The position numbers were made by a program, and so were the translations under genes. The notes under the pieces are model-generated. The model did not search any database and was not told the origin of the DNA. It worked only from the letters and a program-made list of their open reading frames with translations. From Oscheius dolichura (taxonomy: Eukaryota > Nematoda > Chromadorea > Rhabditida > Rhabditidae), in the NCBI GenBank assembly GCA_932521035.1, contig OW051494.1:10928004-10992003 (forward strand): a DNA stretch of 64,000 nt, in the 5' to 3' direction. Below, in pieces: positions 24,570 to 38,728 of this stretch (position 1 is the stretch's first letter; the number at the start of each line of letters is the position of its first letter).

Positions 24570-27500
24570 GAGTTTTTTACGGAACAGTTTGAGTTTTTTA
24601 CGGAAGAGCTTGAGTTTTTTACGGAAGAGTTTGATGGATTCACTTTGTCCAAAAGCCGTATGGATGGATTCATTTTGCCCAAACGTCGTATGGATGGATT
24701 CACTTTGCCCAAAAGTTGTATGGATGGATTCACTTTGTCCAAAAGTCGTATGGATTTATTCACTTTGCCCAAAAGTCGTATGGACTGATTCACTTTGTCC
24801 AAAAGCCGTATGGATGGATTCATTTTGCCCAAACGTCGTATGGATGGATTCACTTTGTCCAAAAGTCGTATGGATGGATTCACTTTGCCCAAAAGTCGTA
24901 TGGATGGATTCACTTTGTCCAAAAGTCGTATGGATGGATTCACTTTGTCCAAAAGCCGTATGGATGGATTCACTTTGCCCAAACGTCGTATGGATGGATT
25001 CACTTTGTCCAAAAGTCGTATGGATGGATTCACTTTGTCCAAAAGTCGTATGGATGGATTCACTTTGTCCAAAAGTCGTACGGATGGATTCACCTTGTCC
25101 AAGAGTCGTATTGACGGATTCACTTTGTCCAAAAGTCGTATGGATGGATTCACTTTGTCCAAAAGTCGTATGGATGGATTCACTTTGTCCAAAAGTCGTA
25201 TGGATTTATTCACTTTGCCCAAAAGTCGTATGGATGGATTCACTTTGTCCAAAAGTCGTATGGATGGATTCACTTTGTCCAAAAGTCGTATGGACTGATT
25301 CACTTTGTCCAAAAGTCGTATGGATGGATTCACTTTGTCCAAAAGTCGTATGGATGGATTCACTTTGTCCAAAAGTCGTATGGATGGATTCACTTTGTCC
25401 AAAAGTCGTATGGATGGATTCACTTTGTCCAAAAGTCGTATGGATGGATTCACTGGGAGTTTTTTACGGAAGAGCTTGAGTTTTTTACGGAAGAGTTTGA
25501 TGGATTCACTTTGTCCAAAAGTCGTATGGATGGATTCACTTTGTCCAAAAGTCGTATGGATGGATTCACTTTGTCCAAACGTCGTATGGATGGATTCACT
25601 TTGTCCAAAAGCCGTATGGATGGATTCACTTTGCCCAAACGTCGTATGGATGGATTCACTTTGTCCAAACGTCGTATGGATGGATTCACTTTGTCCAAAA
25701 GTCGTATGGATGGATTCACTTTGTCCAAAAGTCGTATGGATGGATTCACTTTGTCCAAACGTCGTATGGATGGATTCACTTTGTCCAAAAGCCGTATGGA
25801 TGGATTCACTTTGCCCAAAAGTTGTATGGATGGATTCACTTTGTCCAAAAGTCGTATGGATTTATTCACTTTGCCCAAAAGTCGTATGGACTGATTCACT
25901 TTGTCCAAAAGCCGTATGGATGGATTCATTTTGCCCAAACGTCGTATGGATGGATTCACTTTGTCCAAAAGTCGTATGGATGGATTCACTTTGCCCAAAA
26001 GTCGTATGGATGGATTCACTTTGTCCAAAAGTCGTATGGATGGATTCACTTTGTCCAAAAGCCGTATGGATGGATTCACTTTGCCCAAACGTCGTATGGA
26101 TGGATTCACTTTGTCCAAAAGTCGTATGGATGGATTCACTTTGTCCAAAAGTCGTATGGATGGATTCACTTTGTCCAAAAGTCGTACGGATGGATTCACC
26201 TTGTCCAAGAGTCGTATTGACGGATTCACTTTGTCCAAAAGTCGTATGGATGGATTCACTTTGTCCAAAAGTCGTATGGATGGATTCACTTTGTCCAAAA
26301 GTCGTATGGATTTATTCACTTTGCCCAAAAGTCGTATGGATGGATTCACTTTGTCCAAAAGTCGTATGGATGGATTCACTTTGTCCAAAAGTCGTATGGA
26401 CTGATTCACTTTGTCCAAAAGTCGTATGGATGGATTCACTTTGTCCAAAAGTCGTATGGATGGATTCACTTTGTCCAAAAGTCGTATGGATGGATTCACT
26501 TTGTCCAAAAGTCGTATGGATGGATTCACTTTGTCCAAAAGTCGTATGGATGGATTCACTGGGAGTTTTTTACGGAAGAGCTTGAGTTTTTTACGGAAGA
26601 GTTTGATGGATTCACTTTGTCCAAAAGTCGTATGGATGGATTCACTTTGTCCAAAAGTCGTATGGATGGATTCACTTTGTCCAAACGTCGTATGGATGGA
26701 TTCACTTTGTCCAAAAGCCGTATGGATGGATTCACTTTGCCCAAACGTCGTATGGATGGATTCACTTTGTCCAAACGTCGTATGGATGGATTCACTTTGT
26801 CCAAAAGTCGTATGGATGGATTCACTTTGTCCAAAAGTCGTATGGATGGATTCACTTTGTCCAAACGTCGTATGGATGGATTCACTTTGTCCAAAAGCCG
26901 TATGGATGGATTCACTTTGCCCAAACGTCGTATGGATGGATTCACTTTGTCCAAAAGTCGTATGGATGGATTCACTTTGTCCAAAAGTCGTATGGATGGA
27001 TTCACTTTGTCCAAAAGTCGTATGGATGGATTCACTTTGTCCAAAAGTCGTATGGATGGATTCACTGGGAGTTTTTTACGGAAGAGCTTGAGTTTTTTAC
27101 GGAAGAGTTTGATGGATTCACTTTGTCCAAAAGTCGTATGGATGGATTCACTTTGTCCAAAAGTCGTATGGATGGATTCACTTTGTCCAAAAGTCGTATG
27201 GATGGATTCACTTTGTCCAAACGTCGTATGGATGGATTCACTTTGTCCAAAAGCCGTATGGATGGATTCACTTTGCCCAAACGTCGTATGGATGGATTCA
27301 CTTTGTCCAAAAGTCGTATGGATGGATTCACTTTGTCCAAAAGTCGTATGGATTTATTCACTTTGCCCAAAAGTCGTATGGATGGATTCACTTTGTCCAA
27401 AAGTCGTATGGATGGATTCACTTTGTCCAAAAGTCGTATGGACTGATTCACTTTGTCCAAAAGTCGTATGGATGGATTCACTTTGTCCAAAAGTCGTATG

Positions 27501-28642
27501 GATGGATTCACTTTGTCCAAAAGTCGTATGGATGGATTCACTTTGTCCAAAAGTCGTATGGATGGATTCACTTTGTCCAAAAGTCGTATGGATGGATTCA
27601 CTGGGAGTTTTTTACGGAAGAGCTTGAGTTTTTTACGGAAGAGTTTGATGGATTCACTTTGTCCAAAAGTCGTATGGATGGATTCACTTTGTCCAAAAGT
27701 CGTATGGATGGATTCACTTTGTCCAAAAGTCGTATGGATGGATTCACTTTGTCCAAAAGTCGTATGGATGGATTCACTTTGTCCAAAAGTCGTATGGATG
27801 GATTCACTGGGAGTTTTTTACGGAACAGTTTGAGTTTTTTACGGAAGAGTTTGATGGATTCACTTTGTCCAAAAGTCGTATGGATGGATTCACTTTGTCC
27901 AAAAGTCGTATGGATGGATTCACTTTGTCCAAAAGTCGTATGGATGGATTCACTTTGCCCAAAAGTTGTATGGATGGATTCACTTTGTCCAAAAGTCGTA
28001 TGGATGGATTCACTTTGTCCAAGAGTCGTATTGACGGATTCACTTTGTCCAAAAGTCGTATGGATGGATTCACTTTGTCCAAGAGTCGTATTGACGGATT
28101 CACTTTGTCCAAAAGTCGTATGGATGGATTCACTTTGTCCAAAAGTCGTATGGATGGATTCACTTTGCCCAAAAGTCGTATGGATGGATTCACTTTGTCC
28201 AAAAGTCGTATGGATGGATTCACTTTGTCCAAAAGTCGTATGGATGGATTCACTTTGTCCAAAAGTCGTATGGATGGATTCACTTTGTCCAAAAGTCGTA
28301 TGGATTTATTCACTTTGCCCAAAAGTCGTATGGATGGATTCACTTTGTCCAAAAGTCGTATGGATGGATTCACTTTGTCCAAAAGTCGTATGGATGGATT
28401 CACTTTGTCCAAAAGTCGTATGGATGGATTCACTTTGTCCAAAAGTCGTATGGATGGATTCACTGGGAGTTTTTTACGGAAGAGCTTGAGTTTTTTACGG
28501 AAGAGTTTGATGGATTCACTTTGTCCAAAAGTCGTATGGATGGATTCACTTTGTCCAAAAGTCGTATGGATGGATTCACTTTGTCCAAAAGTCGTATGGA
28601 TGGATTCACTTTGTCCAAAAGTCGTATGGATGGATTCACTGG
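24570..28642. repeat. 5,359-bp higher-order repeat, copy 2
   Basis: Spacers start at 24570 (alpha-beta-gamma), 25457, 26563, 27069, 27605 (beta-gamma), 27811 (alpha-gamma) and 28467 (beta-gamma). Blocks hold 27, 35, 15, 16, 5, 20 and 4 monomers, identical in number to copy 1. The match runs about eight monomers past the spacer at 28643, to roughly 28.93 kb. There copy 1 continues as a 41-monomer block and this copy as a 15-monomer block. A third, shorter relative begins at 40345. Confidence 0.93.
26563..28466. repeat. 1,904-bp module, copy 2
   Basis: Same four blocks and spacer order as the copy at 21204, as part of the second 5,359-bp repeat. Confidence 0.95.
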
Positions 28643-31600
28643 GAGTTTTTTACGGAAGAGCTTGAGTTTTTTACGGAAGAGTTTGATGGATTCACTTTGT
28701 CCAAAAGTCGTATGGATGGATTCACTTTGTCCAAAAGTCGTATGGATGGATTCACTTTGTCCAAACGTCGTATGGATGGATTCACTTTGTCCAAAAGCCG
28801 TATGGATGGATTCACTTTGCCCAAACGTCGTATGGATGGATTCACTTTGTCCAAACGTCGTATGGATGGATTCACTTTGTCCAAAAGTCGTATGGATGGA
28901 TTCACTTTGTCCAAAAGTCGTATGGATGGATTCACTTTGTCCAAACGTCGTATGGATGGATTCACTTTGTCCAAAAGCCGTATGGATGGATTCACTTTGC
29001 CCAAACGTCGTATGGATGGATTCACTTTGTCCAAAAGTCGTATGGATGGATTCACTTTGTCCAAAAGTCGTATGGATGGATTCACTTTGTCCAAAAGTCG
29101 TATGGATGGATTCACTTTGTCCAAAAGTCGTATGGATGGATTCACTGGGAGTTTTTTACGGAAGAGCTTGAGTTTTTTACGGAAGAGTTTGATGGATTCA
29201 CTTTGTCCAAAAGTCGTATGGATGGATTCACTTTGTCCAAAAGTCGTATGGATGGATTCACTTTGTCCAAAAGTCGTATGGATGGATTCACTTTGTCCAA
29301 ACGTCGTATGGATGGATTCACTTTGTCCAAAAGCCGTATGGATGGATTCACTTTGCCCAAACGTCGTATGGATGGATTCACTTTGTCCAAAAGTCGTATG
29401 GATGGATTCACTTTGTCCAAAAGTCGTATGGATTTATTCACTTTGCCCAAAAGTCGTATGGATGGATTCACTTTGTCCAAAAGTCGTATGGATGGATTCA
29501 CTTTGTCCAAAAGTCGTATGGACTGATTCACTTTGTCCAAAAGTCGTATGGATGGATTCACTTTGTCCAAAAGTCGTATGGATGGATTCACTTTGTCCAA
29601 AAGTCGTATGGATGGATTCACTTTGTCCAAAAGTCGTATGGATGGATTCACTTTGTCCAAAAGTCGTATGGATGGATTCACTGGGAGTTTTTTACGGAAG
29701 AGCTTGAGTTTTTTACGGAAGAGTTTGATGGATTCACTTTGTCCAAAAGTCGTATGGATGGATTCACTTTGTCCAAAAGTCGTATGGATGGATTCACTTT
29801 GTCCAAAAGTCGTATGGATGGATTCACTTTGTCCAAAAGCCGTATGGATGGATTCACTTTGCCCAAACGTCGTATGGATGGATTCACTTTGTCCAAAAGT
29901 CGTATGGATGGATTCACTTTGTCCAAAAGTCGTATGGATGGATTCACTTTGTCCAAAAGTCGTACGGATGGATTCACCTTGTCCAAGAGTCGTATTGACG
30001 GATTCACTTTGTCCAAAAGTCGTATGGATGGATTCACTTTGTCCAAAAGTCGTATGGATGGATTCACTTTGTCCAAAAGTCGTATGGATTTATTCACTTT
30101 GCCCAAAAGTCGTATGGATGGATTCACTTTGTCCAAAAGTCGTATGGATGGATTCACTTTGTCCAAAAGTCGTATGGACTGATTCACTTTGTCCAAAAGT
30201 CGTATGGATGGATTCACTTTGTCCAAAAGTCGTATGGATGGATTCACTTTGTCCAAAAGTCGTATGGATGGATTCACTTTGTCCAAAAGTCGTATGGATG
30301 GATTCACTTTGTCCAAAAGTCGTATGGATGGATTCACTGGGAGTTTTTTACGGAAGAGCTTGAGTTTTTTACGGAAGAGTTTGATGGATTCACTTTGTCC
30401 AAAAGTCGTATGGATGGATTCACTTTGTCCAAAAGTCGTATGGATGGATTCACTTTGTCCAAACGTCGTATGGATGGATTCACTTTGTCCAAAAGCCGTA
30501 TGGATGGATTCACTTTGCCCAAACGTCGTATGGATGGATTCACTTTGTCCAAACGTCGTATGGATGGATTCACTTTGTCCAAAAGTCGTATGGATGGATT
30601 CACTTTGTCCAAAAGTCGTATGGATGGATTCACTTTGTCCAAACGTCGTATGGATGGATTCACTTTGTCCAAAAGCCGTATGGATGGATTCACTTTGCCC
30701 AAACGTCGTATGGATGGATTCACTTTGTCCAAAAGTCGTATGGATGGATTCACTTTGTCCAAAAGTCGTATGGATGGATTCACTTTGTCCAAAAGTCGTA
30801 TGGATGGATTCACTTTGTCCAAAAGTCGTATGGATGGATTCACTGGGAGTTTTTTACGGAAGAGCTTGAGTTTTTTACGGAAGAGTTTGATGGATTCACT
30901 TTGTCCAAAAGTCGTATGGATGGATTCACTTTGTCCAAAAGTCGTATGGATGGATTCACTTTGTCCAAAAGTCGTATGGATGGATTCACTTTGTCCAAAC
31001 GTCGTATGGATGGATTCACTTTGTCCAAAAGCCGTATGGATGGATTCACTTTGCCCAAACGTCGTATGGATGGATTCACTTTGTCCAAAAGTCGTATGGA
31101 TGGATTCACTTTGTCCAAAAGTCGTATGGATTTATTCACTTTGCCCAAAAGTCGTATGGATGGATTCACTTTGTCCAAAAGTCGTATGGATGGATTCACT
31201 TTGTCCAAAAGTCGTATGGACTGATTCACTTTGTCCAAAAGTCGTATGGATGGATTCACTTTGTCCAAAAGTCGTATGGATGGATTCACTTTGTCCAAAA
31301 GTCGTATGGATGGATTCACTTTGTCCAAAAGTCGTATGGATGGATTCACTTTGTCCAAAAGTCGTATGGATGGATTCACTGGGAGTTTTTTACGGAAGAG
31401 CTTGAGTTTTTTACGGAAGAGTTTGATGGATTCACTTTGTCCAAAAGTCGTATGGATGGATTCACTTTGTCCAAAAGTCGTATGGATGGATTCACTTTGT
31501 CCAAAAGTCGTATGGATGGATTCACTTTGTCCAAAAGTCGTATGGATGGATTCACTTTGTCCAAAAGTCGTATGGATGGATTCACTGGGAGTTTTTTACG

Positions 31601-33046
31601 GAACAGTTTGAGTTTTTTACGGAAGAGTTTGATGGATTCACTTTGTCCAAAAGTCGTATGGATGGATTCACTTTGTCCAAAAGTCGTATGGATGGATTCA
31701 CTTTGTCCAAAAGTCGTATGGATGGATTCACTTTGCCCAAAAGTTGTATGGATGGATTCACTTTGTCCAAAAGTCGTATGGATGGATTCACTTTGTCCAA
31801 GAGTCGTATTGACGGATTCACTTTGTCCAAAAGTCGTATGGATGGATTCACTTTGTCCAAGAGTCGTATTGACGGATTCACTTTGTCCAAAAGTCGTATG
31901 GATGGATTCACTTTGTCCAAAAGTCGTATGGATGGATTCACTTTGCCCAAAAGTCGTATGGATGGATTCACTTTGTCCAAAAGTCGTATGGATGGATTCA
32001 CTTTGTCCAAAAGTCGTATGGATGGATTCACTTTGTCCAAAAGTCGTATGGATGGATTCACTTTGTCCAAAAGTCGTATGGATTTATTCACTTTGCCCAA
32101 AAGTCGTATGGATGGATTCACTTTGTCCAAAAGTCGTATGGATGGATTCACTTTGTCCAAAAGTCGTATGGATGGATTCACTTTGTCCAAAAGTCGTATG
32201 GATGGATTCACTTTGTCCAAAAGTCGTATGGATGGATTCACTGGGAGTTTTTTACGGAAGAGCTTGAGTTTTTTACGGAAGAGTTTGATGGATTCACTTT
32301 GTCCAAAAGTCGTATGGATGGATTCACTTTGTCCAAAAGTCGTATGGATGGATTCACTTTGTCCAAAAGTCGTATGGATGGATTCACTTTGTCCAAAAGT
32401 CGTATGGATGGATTCACTTTGTCCAAAAGTCGTATGGATGGATTCACTTTGTCCAAACGTCGTATGGATGGATTCACTTTGTCCAAAAGCCGTATGGATG
32501 GATTCACTTTGCCCAAACGTCGTATGGATGGATTCACTTTGTCCAAAAGTCGTATGGATGGATTCACTTTGTCCAAAAGTCGTATGGATTTATTCACTTT
32601 GCCCAAAAGTCGTATGGATGGATTCACTTTGTCCAAAAGTCGTATGGATGGATTCACTTTGTCCAAAAGTCGTATGGACTGATTCACTTTGTCCAAAAGT
32701 CGTATGGATGGATTCACTTTGTCCAAAAGTCGTATGGATGGATTCACTTTGTCCAAAAGTCGTATGGATGGATTCACTTTGTCCAAAAGTCGTATGGATG
32801 GATTCACTTTGTCCAAAAGTCGTATGGATGGATTCACTGGGAGTTTTTTACGGAAGAGCTTGAGTTTTTTACGGAAGAGTTTGATGGATTCACTTTGTCC
32901 AAAAGTCGTATGGATGGATTCACTTTGTCCAAAAGTCGTATGGATGGATTCACTTTGTCCAAAAGTCGTATGGATGGATTCACTTTGTCCAAAAGTCGTA
33001 TGGATGGATTCACTTTGTCCAAAAGTCGTATGGATGGATTCACTGG
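28643..33046. repeat. 4,404-bp higher-order repeat, copy 1
   Basis: Beta-gamma spacers start at 28643, 29149, 29685, 30341, 30847, 31383, 32245 and 32841, with an alpha-gamma spacer at 31589. Blocks hold 15, 16, 20, 15, 16, 5, 20, 18 and 5 monomers. The first three form a short version of the module in which the third block (20 monomers) is of another kind: it holds the GTACGG, CACCTTG and GTATTGACGG markers seen in the 27-monomer blocks. Positions 28643 to about 32.3 kb recur 4,404 bp to the right. Confidence 0.92.
30341..32244. repeat. 1,904-bp module, copy 3
   Basis: Spacers at 30341, 30847, 31383 and 31589. The block after the module has 18 monomers, where other copies have 4 or 52. Part of the first 4,404-bp repeat. 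Confidence 0.95.
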
Positions 33047-36000
33047 GAGTTTTTTACGGAAGAGCTTGAGTTTTTTACGGAAGAGTTTGATGGATTCACT
33101 TTGTCCAAAAGTCGTATGGATGGATTCACTTTGTCCAAAAGTCGTATGGATGGATTCACTTTGTCCAAACGTCGTATGGATGGATTCACTTTGTCCAAAA
33201 GCCGTATGGATGGATTCACTTTGCCCAAACGTCGTATGGATGGATTCACTTTGTCCAAACGTCGTATGGATGGATTCACTTTGTCCAAAAGTCGTATGGA
33301 TGGATTCACTTTGTCCAAAAGTCGTATGGATGGATTCACTTTGTCCAAACGTCGTATGGATGGATTCACTTTGTCCAAAAGCCGTATGGATGGATTCACT
33401 TTGCCCAAACGTCGTATGGATGGATTCACTTTGTCCAAAAGTCGTATGGATGGATTCACTTTGTCCAAAAGTCGTATGGATGGATTCACTTTGTCCAAAA
33501 GTCGTATGGATGGATTCACTTTGTCCAAAAGTCGTATGGATGGATTCACTGGGAGTTTTTTACGGAAGAGCTTGAGTTTTTTACGGAAGAGTTTGATGGA
33601 TTCACTTTGTCCAAAAGTCGTATGGATGGATTCACTTTGTCCAAAAGTCGTATGGATGGATTCACTTTGTCCAAAAGTCGTATGGATGGATTCACTTTGT
33701 CCAAACGTCGTATGGATGGATTCACTTTGTCCAAAAGCCGTATGGATGGATTCACTTTGCCCAAACGTCGTATGGATGGATTCACTTTGTCCAAAAGTCG
33801 TATGGATGGATTCACTTTGTCCAAAAGTCGTATGGATTTATTCACTTTGCCCAAAAGTCGTATGGATGGATTCACTTTGTCCAAAAGTCGTATGGATGGA
33901 TTCACTTTGTCCAAAAGTCGTATGGACTGATTCACTTTGTCCAAAAGTCGTATGGATGGATTCACTTTGTCCAAAAGTCGTATGGATGGATTCACTTTGT
34001 CCAAAAGTCGTATGGATGGATTCACTTTGTCCAAAAGTCGTATGGATGGATTCACTTTGTCCAAAAGTCGTATGGATGGATTCACTGGGAGTTTTTTACG
34101 GAAGAGCTTGAGTTTTTTACGGAAGAGTTTGATGGATTCACTTTGTCCAAAAGTCGTATGGATGGATTCACTTTGTCCAAAAGTCGTATGGATGGATTCA
34201 CTTTGTCCAAAAGTCGTATGGATGGATTCACTTTGTCCAAAAGCCGTATGGATGGATTCACTTTGCCCAAACGTCGTATGGATGGATTCACTTTGTCCAA
34301 AAGTCGTATGGATGGATTCACTTTGTCCAAAAGTCGTATGGATGGATTCACTTTGTCCAAAAGTCGTACGGATGGATTCACCTTGTCCAAGAGTCGTATT
34401 GACGGATTCACTTTGTCCAAAAGTCGTATGGATGGATTCACTTTGTCCAAAAGTCGTATGGATGGATTCACTTTGTCCAAAAGTCGTATGGATTTATTCA
34501 CTTTGCCCAAAAGTCGTATGGATGGATTCACTTTGTCCAAAAGTCGTATGGATGGATTCACTTTGTCCAAAAGTCGTATGGACTGATTCACTTTGTCCAA
34601 AAGTCGTATGGATGGATTCACTTTGTCCAAAAGTCGTATGGATGGATTCACTTTGTCCAAAAGTCGTATGGATGGATTCACTTTGTCCAAAAGTCGTATG
34701 GATGGATTCACTTTGTCCAAAAGTCGTATGGATGGATTCACTGGGAGTTTTTTACGGAAGAGCTTGAGTTTTTTACGGAAGAGTTTGATGGATTCACTTT
34801 GTCCAAAAGTCGTATGGATGGATTCACTTTGTCCAAAAGTCGTATGGATGGATTCACTTTGTCCAAACGTCGTATGGATGGATTCACTTTGTCCAAAAGC
34901 CGTATGGATGGATTCACTTTGCCCAAACGTCGTATGGATGGATTCACTTTGTCCAAACGTCGTATGGATGGATTCACTTTGTCCAAAAGTCGTATGGATG
35001 GATTCACTTTGTCCAAAAGTCGTATGGATGGATTCACTTTGTCCAAACGTCGTATGGATGGATTCACTTTGTCCAAAAGCCGTATGGATGGATTCACTTT
35101 GCCCAAACGTCGTATGGATGGATTCACTTTGTCCAAAAGTCGTATGGATGGATTCACTTTGTCCAAAAGTCGTATGGATGGATTCACTTTGTCCAAAAGT
35201 CGTATGGATGGATTCACTTTGTCCAAAAGTCGTATGGATGGATTCACTGGGAGTTTTTTACGGAAGAGCTTGAGTTTTTTACGGAAGAGTTTGATGGATT
35301 CACTTTGTCCAAAAGTCGTATGGATGGATTCACTTTGTCCAAAAGTCGTATGGATGGATTCACTTTGTCCAAAAGTCGTATGGATGGATTCACTTTGTCC
35401 AAACGTCGTATGGATGGATTCACTTTGTCCAAAAGCCGTATGGATGGATTCACTTTGCCCAAACGTCGTATGGATGGATTCACTTTGTCCAAAAGTCGTA
35501 TGGATGGATTCACTTTGTCCAAAAGTCGTATGGATTTATTCACTTTGCCCAAAAGTCGTATGGATGGATTCACTTTGTCCAAAAGTCGTATGGATGGATT
35601 CACTTTGTCCAAAAGTCGTATGGACTGATTCACTTTGTCCAAAAGTCGTATGGATGGATTCACTTTGTCCAAAAGTCGTATGGATGGATTCACTTTGTCC
35701 AAAAGTCGTATGGATGGATTCACTTTGTCCAAAAGTCGTATGGATGGATTCACTTTGTCCAAAAGTCGTATGGATGGATTCACTGGGAGTTTTTTACGGA
35801 AGAGCTTGAGTTTTTTACGGAAGAGTTTGATGGATTCACTTTGTCCAAAAGTCGTATGGATGGATTCACTTTGTCCAAAAGTCGTATGGATGGATTCACT
35901 TTGTCCAAAAGTCGTATGGATGGATTCACTTTGTCCAAAAGTCGTATGGATGGATTCACTTTGTCCAAAAGTCGTATGGATGGATTCACTGGGAGTTTTT

Positions 36001-36824
36001 TACGGAACAGTTTGAGTTTTTTACGGAAGAGTTTGATGGATTCACTTTGTCCAAAAGTCGTATGGATGGATTCACTTTGTCCAAAAGTCGTATGGATGGA
36101 TTCACTTTGTCCAAAAGTCGTATGGATGGATTCACTTTGCCCAAAAGTTGTATGGATGGATTCACTTTGTCCAAAAGTCGTATGGATGGATTCACTTTGT
36201 CCAAGAGTCGTATTGACGGATTCACTTTGTCCAAAAGTCGTATGGATGGATTCACTTTGTCCAAGAGTCGTATTGACGGATTCACTTTGTCCAAAAGTCG
36301 TATGGATGGATTCACTTTGTCCAAAAGTCGTATGGATGGATTCACTTTGCCCAAAAGTCGTATGGATGGATTCACTTTGTCCAAAAGTCGTATGGATGGA
36401 TTCACTTTGTCCAAAAGTCGTATGGATGGATTCACTTTGTCCAAAAGTCGTATGGATGGATTCACTTTGTCCAAAAGTCGTATGGATTTATTCACTTTGC
36501 CCAAAAGTCGTATGGATGGATTCACTTTGTCCAAAAGTCGTATGGATGGATTCACTTTGTCCAAAAGTCGTATGGATGGATTCACTTTGTCCAAAAGTCG
36601 TATGGATGGATTCACTTTGTCCAAAAGTCGTATGGATGGATTCACTGGGAGTTTTTTACGGAAGAGCTTGAGTTTTTTACGGAAGAGTTTGATGGATTCA
36701 CTTTGTCCAAAAGTCGTATGGATGGATTCACTTTGTCCAAAAGTCGTATGGATGGATTCACTTTGTCCAAAAGTCGTATGGATGGATTCACTTTGTCCAA
36801 AAGTCGTATGGATGGATTCACTGG
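33047..36824. repeat. 4,404-bp higher-order repeat, copy 2
   Basis: Spacers start at 33047, 33553, 34089, 34745, 35251, 35787 (beta-gamma), 35993 (alpha-gamma) and 36649 (beta-gamma). Blocks hold 15, 16, 20, 15, 16, 5, 20 and 4 monomers. The register with copy 1 holds through the spacer at 36649. Beyond it, copy 1 has blocks of 18 and 5 monomers and this copy has 4. Confidence 0.92.
34745..36648. repeat. 1,904-bp module, copy 4
   Basis: Spacers at 34745, 35251, 35787 and 35993. Lies 4,404 bp to the right of copy 3 and is followed by a 4-monomer block. Confidence 0.95.
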
Positions 36825-38728
36825 GAGTTTTTTACGGAAGAGCTTGAGTTTTTTACGGAAGAGTTTGATGGATTCACTTTGTCCAAAAGTCGTATGGATG
36901 GATTCACTTTGTCCAAAAGTCGTATGGATGGATTCACTTTGTCCAAACGTCGTATGGATGGATTCACTTTGTCCAAAAGCCGTATGGATGGATTCACTTT
37001 GCCCAAACGTCGTATGGATGGATTCACTTTGTCCAAACGTCGTATGGATGGATTCACTTTGTCCAAAAGTCGTATGGATGGATTCACTTTGTCCAAAAGT
37101 CGTATGGATGGATTCACTTTGTCCAAACGTCGTATGGATGGATTCACTTTGTCCAAAAGCCGTATGGATGGATTCACTTTGCCCAAACGTCGTATGGATG
37201 GATTCACTTTGTCCAAAAGTCGTATGGATGGATTCACTTTGTCCAAAAGTCGTATGGATGGATTCACTTTGTCCAAAAGTCGTATGGATGGATTCACTTT
37301 GTCCAAAAGTCGTATGGATGGATTCACTGGGAGTTTTTTACGGAAGAGCTTGAGTTTTTTACGGAAGAGTTTGATGGATTCACTTTGTCCAAAAGTCGTA
37401 TGGATGGATTCACTTTGTCCAAAAGTCGTATGGATGGATTCACTTTGTCCAAAAGTCGTATGGATGGATTCACTTTGTCCAAACGTCGTATGGATGGATT
37501 CACTTTGTCCAAAAGCCGTATGGATGGATTCACTTTGCCCAAACGTCGTATGGATGGATTCACTTTGTCCAAAAGTCGTATGGATGGATTCACTTTGTCC
37601 AAAAGTCGTATGGATTTATTCACTTTGCCCAAAAGTCGTATGGATGGATTCACTTTGTCCAAAAGTCGTATGGATGGATTCACTTTGTCCAAAAGTCGTA
37701 TGGACTGATTCACTTTGTCCAAAAGTCGTATGGATGGATTCACTTTGTCCAAAAGTCGTATGGATGGATTCACTTTGTCCAAAAGTCGTATGGATGGATT
37801 CACTTTGTCCAAAAGTCGTATGGATGGATTCACTTTGTCCAAAAGTCGTATGGATGGATTCACTGGGAGTTTTTTACGGAAGAGCTTGAGTTTTTTACGG
37901 AAGAGTTTGATGGATTCACTTTGTCCAAAAGTCGTATGGATGGATTCACTTTGTCCAAAAGTCGTATGGATGGATTCACTTTGTCCAAAAGTCGTATGGA
38001 TGGATTCACTTTGTCCAAAAGTCGTATGGATGGATTCACTTTGTCCAAAAGTCGTATGGATGGATTCACTGGGAGTTTTTTACGGAACAGTTTGAGTTTT
38101 TTACGGAAGAGTTTGATGGATTCACTTTGTCCAAAAGTCGTATGGATGGATTCACTTTGTCCAAAAGTCGTATGGATGGATTCACTTTGTCCAAAAGTCG
38201 TATGGATGGATTCACTTTGCCCAAAAGTTGTATGGATGGATTCACTTTGTCCAAAAGTCGTATGGATGGATTCACTTTGTCCAAGAGTCGTATTGACGGA
38301 TTCACTTTGTCCAAAAGTCGTATGGATGGATTCACTTTGTCCAAGAGTCGTATTGACGGATTCACTTTGTCCAAAAGTCGTATGGATGGATTCACTTTGT
38401 CCAAAAGTCGTATGGATGGATTCACTTTGCCCAAAAGTCGTATGGATGGATTCACTTTGTCCAAAAGTCGTATGGATGGATTCACTTTGTCCAAAAGTCG
38501 TATGGATGGATTCACTTTGTCCAAAAGTCGTATGGATGGATTCACTTTGTCCAAAAGTCGTATGGATTTATTCACTTTGCCCAAAAGTCGTATGGATGGA
38601 TTCACTTTGTCCAAAAGTCGTATGGATGGATTCACTTTGTCCAAAAGTCGTATGGATGGATTCACTTTGTCCAAAAGTCGTATGGATGGATTCACTTTGT
38701 CCAAAAGTCGTATGGATGGATTCACTGG
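36825..38728. repeat. 1,904-bp module, copy 5
   Basis: Spacers at 36825, 37331, 37867 and 38073. Separated from copy 4 only by a 4-monomer block, so these two are nearly head to tail. Followed by a 52-monomer block. Confidence 0.95.

Noticed and set aside
18170-28930. Assembly artefact creating false duplications
   Set aside because: It cannot be excluded without reads. However, the duplications differ in size, overlap in nested fashion and carry whole-monomer differences and private substitutions, which is unlike simple duplicated contigs.
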